From contig JAEUPJ010000011.1 of NCBI GenBank assembly GCA_016790285.1, forward strand, positions 1 to 60,747: 60,747 nucleotides of DNA, read 5' to 3'. Shown one piece after another: positions 54,686 through 60,747 of the stretch. A program made the translations under genes and the position numbers. This DNA is from Roseateles sp. (GTDB lineage: Bacteria > Pseudomonadota > Gammaproteobacteria > Burkholderiales > Burkholderiaceae_C). The notes below the pieces were generated by a model. That model saw only the letters and a list, made by a program, of their open reading frames with translations, searched no databases and had not been told where the DNA came from. Each line of letters starts with the position of its first letter. Position 1 is the stretch's first letter.

Positions 54686-56170
54686 TCAAACCGCCCTCCG
54701 CTCGATGTCGTTGTAGAAGATATGCCGCCCGAGATTGAAGCAGGGCGGACAACCGTTGACCCACTTCGGCAGGACCTCGATGGTGTGGTAATACAGGGCG
54801 CCATTCGTGAAGTCGGCGAGATCGCCAGCCACGGCTCGGCGAGAGATCGCCAGGGCGCGCACGAAGTCAGGGTCGGCGGTCGTGACCCGGCGCAGCGCGC
54901 CCAACGAGCTGGTCCCTTCGTTCCAGCAGCTGAACTGCGCGGGCTTACGGCAGACCTCGACGATGTTGCGACCCCACCAGCGCGGCGCGGCGGCGCGGTT
55001 GAGAACCACGCAGGCCACGGCCTCCATGCCCTTCTCGCCTTCGCCTCGGGCTTCGGCCCAGAGCGTGCGCGCCAGGGTGTCTATCACCTCTTCGTTGGTC
55101 GGGCGCCGAGGCATGGCGACGTCGCCCGCAACGGCGATTGCCGAGCGCGGCACGGCGTCCCTCAAGGCGGGGCGCACGCGCGTCGGCAGCGGCGCCCGGC
55201 GCGAGGTCTGGGTCAGCGCCACGATGCTGAAGTGGTCCAGGATGGGCCCGACCGGCGTGTACAGCGCATTGCCGATGGCGCCGCTGTCGCCCTCGCGATA
55301 GGCGCAGTGGATGCCGATCAGATTGTCATTGCCGTCGCGCACCGGGGCGCCGCTGAAGCCGGGAATGGACTGGCCGTCCAATTGTGAGGAACACAAGGCG
55401 TCGATGCGCAGCGTCACCATTGCGACCGTGCCGTCGGGCAGGATTTGCTCGACATCGAAGTTCACTTGCGCTTCCTCTCGCATGGCCTTGCCGCTCAGGG
55501 TCGAGCCGTCGGGCAGGAGCACGCGCAGCGGCGCGTCGGCTTTGGGCGGGCTGGCAATGTCGGCGGGCAGGATCGCAGGGACCTTGTCGATCAGGTCGCG
55601 CCAGTCGTCCGGGCGCAGCCGGATCAGGCCGGCGTCCACGGGGAAGGGCCCGGCGCGCGAGCCTGGCACGACGCCGCCCAACGGCGTCGACGTTTCGGCG
55701 AGCAGAGCGCGTTCGATCTGCACCCCGCTGACGAGCGCCTCGATCTTCACCGGGTCGTCGAAACCAGCCTCTATGTCGGCGCCCAGCACATGGCCGGCGG
55801 TGATCAGGTAGCCCACACCTGGCGAGAAAGCGTCGTTGGCCAGGAATCCCGCCGTGCCCTTGACGACCCGCAGGCCCCGGGCGGCGTCCAGCGTGATCGC
55901 CGCGCAGTGCAGTTGCGGTCGTGGCACACGCCGCGGCACCAACTCCATCCTGCCGCAGGGCGTGCTCAGCCAGCGCGGCACCAGGTGCAGCGGCCAGCCG
56001 GCGCTCACGTGCACGAGGACTCGCGGGGCACCGCTGCCCAGGTCGAAGCTCAGGCCGTCGATGGTCTCCGGCCGCAACCACTCCTCGGTGCCACAACCGG
56101 CGCGACCCTCGCGCAGCGGCGCGCCGAGCGCTCGAAATGCCACTCGGGCCTGCTCGATGGCCCCGCTCAT
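54686..56170 (-). CDS. Fusion of trypsin-like protease and SleB-type cell-wall hydrolase
   Basis: 494-aa protein with two enzymatic domains. Residues about 85-320 are a trypsin-like protease with His127 (LITAGHVLG), Asp179 (PVDAGLIRL) and Ser273 (IPGFSGAPVRD). Residues about 355-490 match the Hydrolase_2/SleB family of lytic enzymes: LARTLWAEARGEGEKGMEAVACVVLNR-type block with Glu373 as likely catalytic acid, then WWGRNIVEVC, QFSCWNE and GALYYHT. There is no signal peptide. Such a fusion is not one I can name. Its ATG overlaps the lipoprotein gene stop, and its stop is nine bases before the membrane protein start. Confidence 0.85.
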   Translation of the reverse strand: MSGAIEQARVAFRALGAPLREGRAGCGTEEWLRPETIDGLSFDLGSGAPRVLVHVSAGWPLHLVPRWLSTPCGRMELVPRRVPRPQLHCAAITLDAARGLRVVKGTAGFLANDAFSPGVGYLITAGHVLGADIEAGFDDPVKIEALVSGVQIERALLAETSTPLGGVVPGSRAGPFPVDAGLIRLRPDDWRDLIDKVPAILPADIASPPKADAPLRVLLPDGSTLSGKAMREEAQVNFDVEQILPDGTVAMVTLRIDALCSSQLDGQSIPGFSGAPVRDGNDNLIGIHCAYREGDSGAIGNALYTPVGPILDHFSIVALTQTSRRAPLPTRVRPALRDAVPRSAIAVAGDVAMPRRPTNEEVIDTLARTLWAEARGEGEKGMEAVACVVLNRAAAPRWWGRNIVEVCRKPAQFSCWNEGTSSLGALRRVTTADPDFVRALAISRRAVAGDLADFTNGALYYHTIEVLPKWVNGCPPCFNLGRHIFYNDIERRAV

Positions 56171-57999
56171 TTCTTCGCTCCTGGCTTGCGCACCGCGACG
56201 GCACGCACCTCGACGAGATCATCGTTGCGGAACACCAACTGGAAGTCTTGGTCGGGAAGGTTCGCCGCGGGCGTCAGCAAGACGCTCAAGGTCTGGCGGC
56301 CTGGCGAGGGATCGGAATCCCGGCGCAGCAACTCGTCAATTTTCGAACCGGTGCCGCCCGTCACAGACACGGTCGGCATCGAAATGCCGCCCAGGGCGCT
56401 CAGGCGCAGCGTGCTGCCAGACTCCATGCTGATGGGGCCGGCCGGGTCAACCACCAGCTTGAGTCCCGGCGGCACGAACTCGCAGCTGCCGATGTCGCGA
56501 ACCATCTTGGCGCGCTCGACGTCGGCGGCTAGGTGCGCGCGGGCCTCCATGATCGCCGCCTGGAGCCGGAGATACGCGTCCTTCACCAGATTGCGCGGGC
56601 AGGCCAGGGCTTCCCTGGACGCCCGGGCGGCATCAGTCGCCTCCTTGCTGAGGCCTGCGTTCTTTAGCGTGGAGCCCGAATGACCCTGGAAACCGCTGGT
56701 GGAGGCGGGGGTGCTCGATGTGCCGGAGGATTTCACGGCCGCCTCGGCAATCACCGCGGACAGGCCTTGCGAACCGAGTTTCAGGTTGCCGATGGAGGCC
56801 CGGAGGCTCGCCACGTCCGCCTCGGTGGCGAGCACGGCCTTGTTGCCTGCGGTCTCGATGCGCTGGACCGCAAAGCGCAGCTCGAAGGGGGCGTTGTCGA
56901 TTCGGTCCCGCAGCGTACGCAGCGCCGTGAGCAGGGGGGCTACTTCCTCGAGCAGCTTCTCGGCCTCGGCGACCTCGCCCTTAGCGGCTGCGACTTCAAT
57001 GTTCTCCTCTGTGATCACCGGCGGCCTTGTTTCGCCGCGCAGTTGGCAGGCGGTGGCACCAGCATTGCCGTTGGCGTCGCAGCCGGTGCCGTGGCGGCCG
57101 CTGCGCTGGATCTTCTCGGGCTGCACACGGATCGCCATGCGCAATTGATGGAGTTGGTCGCGTAGCGTGGCTGCGGCCGTCCTCAGCTTGCCCTGGGCGC
57201 CTGCCATGCTGGGCGCGCCATCCTGGTCGGCATTCGGCCGAAGCTGTCCAGGCAACAGGGTCGCGGGGGGAGCAGGCGCGGGCGCCGCCACATTGACGGT
57301 GACGATGATGGGGTCCATCACGATGCCCACGCCCGTAGCGGCTCGTTCGGCTGCAGGGACAACAGCAGAAATCGAGGTGGGACAGGATGCCGGAGCGGGG
57401 GCCGGGGGGGCGGTCGAATCGGTAGGCCCGACGATGTGGCGCCGCTCGTACAGATAGCGCGCACTGGTGCCGTACATGGTGCAACTGAGCGCCTCGATTG
57501 CCGCCAGTCGAGCCGACTGGCGTGGGCGCGACTCGCGCGCGCCTAGCCAGCTGTAGACCGCGCCGCCGGCCAAGCCGAGCTGTGCGATCTCGCGTCGCGC
57601 GACGTCCCCGTGGCCGAAGATGCCGCGGTACAGGGCATACGCGCCCACCGGCAGGCCCACGGCCGTGGCGAGCCAGGGCGCTCCCGATTCATTGAGCTCG
57701 GCCTTTATCAGGCGCAGCCTCGCCGCATCAGCGTCGTCCAGTGCGCCAGGCAGCATGCCGTAGAAGACCGGACAGTCCACGCTGTTCCTGGTCTTCGAGT
57801 CGCTGTTGGGGCCGCAGAGCTCATCGTAGAACCCTTTGCCCTCGGCGCTGCTGGCCGCCCTTGGTGTAAAGCCATAGCCCGGTCGCTGATCCGCAACCTG
57901 AGGGCTGAACTCCGCGCAACTCGTTGCACCGAGCGCCAGCGATGCTGCGAGCAGTCGTCGCGCGAAACTACCCACTTCCCGATTCTTCTTGTGTTCCAT
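56167..57999 (-). CDS. Putative lipoprotein with coiled-coil region
   Basis: 610-aa protein, first gene of the cluster. The N terminus MEHKKNREVGSFARRLLAASLALGATSC reads as a signal peptide with a weak lipobox (ATSC), so it may be a lipoprotein. Two hydrophobic segments (about residues 108-130 and 140-155) follow, then a Pro/Ala-rich stretch (about 200-255), helical coiled-coil-like parts (KGEVAEAEKLLEEVAPLL and LRTLRDRID region) and a beta-rich C terminus (LSVLLTPAANLPDQDFQLVFRNDD). The ATG with GGAG eight bases upstream is preferred over one five codons earlier (58014). No family recognised. Confidence 0.78.
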   Translation of the reverse strand: MEHKKNREVGSFARRLLAASLALGATSCAEFSPQVADQRPGYGFTPRAASSAEGKGFYDELCGPNSDSKTRNSVDCPVFYGMLPGALDDADAARLRLIKAELNESGAPWLATAVGLPVGAYALYRGIFGHGDVARREIAQLGLAGGAVYSWLGARESRPRQSARLAAIEALSCTMYGTSARYLYERRHIVGPTDSTAPPAPAPASCPTSISAVVPAAERAATGVGIVMDPIIVTVNVAAPAPAPPATLLPGQLRPNADQDGAPSMAGAQGKLRTAAATLRDQLHQLRMAIRVQPEKIQRSGRHGTGCDANGNAGATACQLRGETRPPVITEENIEVAAAKGEVAEAEKLLEEVAPLLTALRTLRDRIDNAPFELRFAVQRIETAGNKAVLATEADVASLRASIGNLKLGSQGLSAVIAEAAVKSSGTSSTPASTSGFQGHSGSTLKNAGLSKEATDAARASREALACPRNLVKDAYLRLQAAIMEARAHLAADVERAKMVRDIGSCEFVPPGLKLVVDPAGPISMESGSTLRLSALGGISMPTVSVTGGTGSKIDELLRRDSDPSPGRQTLSVLLTPAANLPDQDFQLVFRNDDLVEVRAVAVRKPGAKK

Positions 58000-58014
58000 C
58001 CCACCCGCTCCCAT

Positions 58015-58458
58015 GGTCTCTCGGTAGCTCGTCGCAATCTAAGGTGCGAGGGGCGGGCAATGCATCCGTTCTATTGATGATGTGTTGCGAGGTCCTTTTC
58101 GGGAACCTGATCAGGTGACGAAGCCGTCCCGTGGAACTGAGCGGAGGAGTGAGGGCAAGGCGCTCAATGCGCTGTTCAAGCGGCTCGACGTCGCGGATAT
58201 TGCCAGGCCAGCGCTCAATCAATGGCGATTGGTTGCTCAGGCCATTGCCTTGTAGTGTTCGCCTTCCAGTGACTCTCGACATCCTTCGAACTGATCCCGG
58301 AACGCTCGCCCGGTGGTTTGCGCGCGCCAGAGTTGACCGTACTGAGCGTGCGGACGATCACAAACGCCTCGAAGCCTGCACTGGTGGAAGGATTGCCCGC
58401 AACGTGACTGTCAGAACAAGACGAGCCTGTTTGCTAACTTGCAAGATGGGAGGCAGCC
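58015..58458. other. Divergent spacer upstream of the protease/hydrolase cluster
   Basis: No supportable gene. It should hold the promoter for the minus-strand lipoprotein-led operon and for the plus-strand membrane protein fragment. No clear sigma-70 box or operator was recognised. Confidence 0.45.
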
Positions 58459-59004
58459 ATGAGAGAACGCTGGACATTGGCTTGGCGAAGCATTGCAACC
58501 TCCCTTCCGCCCCTGGAACCGTTGTCCCTGCATTGGCGGAGGCTGGGCCTCCTGTTCGTGATCGTCCTGCTCGTCGCGTGGGTTCTGGCTGCGCTTGGCT
58601 CCGCGTTGCAGCTGCCCGGGCAACTTGGCCCGGGCTTCGCGCCAACGATACAACGCTTCCAGATCGGTTGGGATACCGATGAACGCGACGCCATCCTGCA
58701 TTTCTGGCAGGACAGCAGCGAGATGCGATTCATCGCGAATCTCTATTTGATCGTTGACGCCCTAATCTTCTACAGGGACTTCCCGGTTAATCAAGCCGTT
58801 TGGTTCGGTCTGTTTTCGATAGTCGCCTCAGCTGCTTTCCTCGAGACCTGGGTTCGGGTTCGATGCAGCGCCACAGAGAACAGACTGCACATCTACAGGC
58901 GGCCTTGTTGCACTCGGGGTTTCGGTGCGGGCCCAGATACCAACCGCTCAGCAGGGCTCCATTCGTTCGCCGCCGTCGCCACCATGGGCGCGGCACAGGG
59001 TTAG
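58459..59004 (+). pseudogene. Truncated membrane protein gene running into mobile-element debris
   Basis: The first ~105 residues look like a real protein: a basic N terminus, a strong helix (LGLLFVIVLLVAWVLAAL), a soluble stretch (FQIGWDTDERDAILHFWQDS) and the start of a second helix (IANLYLIVDALIF). From about base 58777 composition changes, and the last ~50 residues have no protein-like pattern. The gene has probably lost its 3' part to an insertion. Family unknown. Confidence 0.5.
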
Positions 59005-59082
59005 TCGAGCTTGCCTGCTGCCGGTCTGACCTGTGAACTGCATCTTCGAACGCATGTATTGACCCAGCAGAACCTGCACAGG

Positions 59083-59404
59083 TCAGGCCGCTAATGCGAA
59101 TGCGTCCGCGGGGGGCTTCATGTTCAGCGCCTGGTGCGGGCGCCGGTGGTTGTAGAAGTGGATCCAGTCGCCGATCAGGCGGCTGGCGTGTTGCAGCGAC
59201 TCGAAGCGGTGGCGGTGCACGCATTGCTCCTTGAGCGTACGGATCACCCGCTCGACCAGGCCGTTCTGCTCCGGGCTGTGCGGCGTGATGAACTCCTGCT
59301 GCAGCCCGTAGCTCCTGACCAGCGCGGTGAAGCTGTGGCTGGTGAAGACCAGGCCATTGTCCGAGCGCAGCAGGAACGGCGCCGGCACTCGGCCCAGCGT
59401 GCGA
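59083..59404 (-). pseudogene. IS3-family transposase (orfB) C-terminal remnant
   Basis: About 107 residues of an integrase-core transposase: LLRSDNGLVFTSHSF with the second catalytic Asp, then HSPEQNGLVERVIRTLKEQ with the Glu, and NHRRPHQALNMKPP at the end. The N-terminal part, including the first Asp, is missing; IS3-like sequence begins abruptly at TLGRVPAPF. TGTATTGACCCAGCAG near 59055 may be a relic of the element end. Confidence 0.88.
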
Positions 59405-59474
59405 GCATTGCGCCGGCAACACCGCTGGCCCCCCAGCCCGTAGACCAAGTAAGAAGCTGCCCTTCCGCCATTTG

Positions 59475-60080
59475 ATGAGAGTTCAACTCCGACCTATCTC
59501 AGCCCTGATCTCTTGGATCAAGGCCGCCTTTGAAAAACCCGCGCCACCCGCACCAGTCATGCAGGTTGCGCTCCGACGAGCTGTTGCCGACGATTTCCAG
59601 TTCATCTACGAGCTGAGCGTTGAGCAAGCAAGGAAAGGCCACTTCAATGTGGATCACAGCAATCCGGGCGAGCTGGCGGGCTTGGCGCTACAGCTGTCAA
59701 GTGCGATCGATGACGTTCCTGTCCGGATGCCCCCACCACGCAACGGCGCGGGAGCCTGCGTGTGGGTATTGACCGTCGATCTGAAGCCTGTGGGCTTTGC
59801 AATGTTTCTGGAGGACAGGCCGAATTCCTGGGATCGCAAAGTCGAGCTGTTCATGGTGGCCTTGCGTGAGGACTTCCAGGGCCACGGGCTGGGAAAGCTC
59901 TTGGTGACGCAATTGCTGCCCGGCGTGCAATCAAAGCTGATCTACGCAAGATGCCATGCGCCGTCTACGCGGATGAAGGCGTTGCTAGAAGCTCATGGCT
60001 TCAAAACTGTGAATGTGTCCAAATCCGGTATGACGACGCTTGAGCTCCGCCCCGATCTTCGGCGAGGAATCCAAGCCTAA
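59475..60080 (+). CDS. GNAT-family N-acetyltransferase
   Basis: 201-aa protein. Acetyl-CoA binding motif A is VALREDFQGHGLGKLLV (about residues 121-137), preceded by strand VWVLTVDLKPVGFAMFLED and followed by motif B ARCHAPSTRMKALLEAHGF. The first ~33 residues, with an amphipathic helix and a Pro-rich linker, precede the domain. The ATG follows a TTG codon that could also initiate. Substrate unknown. It stands alone between mobile-element remnants. Confidence 0.85.
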   Translation: MRVQLRPISALISWIKAAFEKPAPPAPVMQVALRRAVADDFQFIYELSVEQARKGHFNVDHSNPGELAGLALQLSSAIDDVPVRMPPPRNGAGACVWVLTVDLKPVGFAMFLEDRPNSWDRKVELFMVALREDFQGHGLGKLLVTQLLPGVQSKLIYARCHAPSTRMKALLEAHGFKTVNVSKSGMTTLELRPDLRRGIQA

Positions 60081-60316
60081 CAGGGACTTGCGTGCGGCTT
60101 TTAATTGAAGTGATTAACTACCATTTTGAGGCGAGGGGCGCGGCCAGGAAATCTAGCGCACGCCAAGCGTTTTAAGTGCCTTGGCCAGCGTCTGTTGCGC
60201 GGCCGCTTGGCCGAGAGCTGCGCTACGGCCCGCGAGGAGCCTTTGACGGTGAGGCCTTCGCGCCCTTGAGGTAGATCTCAACGTCGACGTAGGCCGGCTG
60301 GTCCCATGCGGCTGGC

Positions 60317-60609
60317 CTAGCAGCCGAGAAGGGTGAGTAACTCGTCCAACTGTGTACAGCTCGCACGCGCAGCGTCCAGAAGATCCTTTGGGAAGTGACT
60401 CGAATAGACCCTACCGTCGTGCGCAGGATGATTGAAGCGCTGCTCAAACGCTCGCTTGTGGCCAGCGGAGTCACGCTCAGTGTTGTCCCCATACATGCGC
60501 AGCAAGACGGCTTCGATGCAGGGGTTGCAACTCACGGGAGCGATCTTCTTCTTGCGCGCCTCTTCGGCCGCCGCGCCGTCGAGGTCCGTGTCTGCGTCAA
60601 ACAGCGATG
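60317..60609 (-). pseudogene. C-terminal part of an unidentified protein, 5' end lost to an insertion element
   Basis: About 97 residues with real protein character: DADTDLDGAAAEEARKKK, then NPCIEAVLLRMYGDN, GHKRAFEQRF and LLDAARASCTQLDELLTLLG. Acidic DTDLDG next to a basic helix and the NPCIEAVLL block resemble C-terminal parts of TOPRIM/RloB-like nucleases, but I cannot confirm it. At its upstream end the sequence runs directly into the 25-bp repeat array, so the N-terminal part has probably been cut off. Confidence 0.5.
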
Positions 60610-60747
60610 TGTCACCGACCGCCATATAGGAGCCGGTCCGTGATCGGCATGTAGGAGCCAGTGACTGACCGGCATATTGGAGCCACTGCGTGATCGGCGT
60701 AATGGAGCCGGCGCCGGATCGGCATATAGAAGCCAGCTGGCACGGGT
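60610..60747 (+). mobile_element. Probable insertion-element end with five 25-bp-period repeats
   Basis: Five copies of a 20-bp unit, consensus GATCGGCATATAGGAGCCAG, start at 60617, 60642, 60667, 60692 and 60717, each separated by exactly five variable bases. The array begins seven bases after a TGTCA (60610), which fits the TGT terminus and the multiple internal transposase-binding repeats of IS21-like elements. No transposase is in the window. Confidence 0.6.

Noticed and set aside
60617-60736. CRISPR array
   Set aside because: Repeats are 20 bp with only 5-bp spacers and several mismatches; CRISPR spacers are about 30 bp and no cas genes are present.

Overview
The window is GC-rich, tightly packed chromosomal DNA from a facultatively lithoautotrophic betaproteobacterium, most likely of the order Burkholderiales. 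This rests on three things: a red-type (form IC) RuBisCO operon with cbbX and a divergent cbbR, a hydrogenase locus laid out like that of Ralstonia/Cupriavidus and related hydrogen oxidisers, and strongly G/C-biased third codon positions. No rRNA, tRNA or CRISPR array was seen.

Layout. (1) 1-6.6 kb: accessory DNA, visibly less GC-rich, with a Tn7-like transposition operon (TnsB-like DDE transposase, TnsC-like AAA+ ATPase, TniQ) and a few cargo ORFs. It ends at a junction that has replaced the last codons of cbbA. (2) 6.6-18.9 kb, minus strand: a complete Calvin-Benson operon read cbbL-S-X-Y-E-Z-F-P-T-G-K-A. Divergent cbbR starts at 19.0 kb, and paired inverted repeats lie in the shared promoter region. 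(3) 20.0-23.1 kb: a DUF3422 membrane protein and an Aer-type PAS chemoreceptor. (4) 23.3-44.6 kb, plus strand: a continuous run of translationally coupled [NiFe]-hydrogenase genes. It holds the membrane-bound enzyme (hupSL, hupE, hupC), accessory genes (hupDFGHIJK), the maturation set (hypABFCDE, hypX), and the H2-sensing circuit (hoxA regulator, hoxBC sensor hydrogenase, hoxJ kinase). A sigma-54-like promoter and a perfect-consensus IHF site precede hupS. The small subunit carries the two extra cysteines diagnostic of O2-tolerant hydrogenases. A HigA-like HTH protein of unknown purpose sits inside the operon. (5) 45.1-48.1 kb: an IS30 transposase fragment joined to an Mrp-type antiporter operon that keeps only subunits D, E, F and G. 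(6) 48.7-50.0 kb: a TMEM175-like channel and repeat-containing intergenic DNA.

(7) 50.0-58.0 kb, minus strand: an unusual cluster that I could not match to a named system. It encodes a putative lipoprotein, a protein fusing a trypsin-like protease to a SleB-type cell-wall hydrolase, a three-pass membrane protein with two peptidoglycan-binding domains and a C-terminal Cys/His peptidase, a second trypsin-like protease without a signal peptide, and a small two-pass membrane protein. This is the best candidate for an undescribed system. (8) 58.0-60.7 kb: debris of mobile DNA with a truncated membrane protein, an IS3-family transposase remnant, an intact GNAT acetyltransferase, a gene cut off at its 5' end, and at the right edge five 20-bp repeats at an exact 25-bp period that look like the end of another insertion element.

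Working together, regions 2-4 give H2-driven CO2 fixation. The membrane-bound hydrogenase feeds electrons from H2 through a cytochrome b to the respiratory chain. HoxBC/HoxJ/HoxA report H2 to the hup promoter. CbbR controls the Calvin cycle genes. Regions 1, 5, 7 and 8 are accessory and bounded by transposon remnants.
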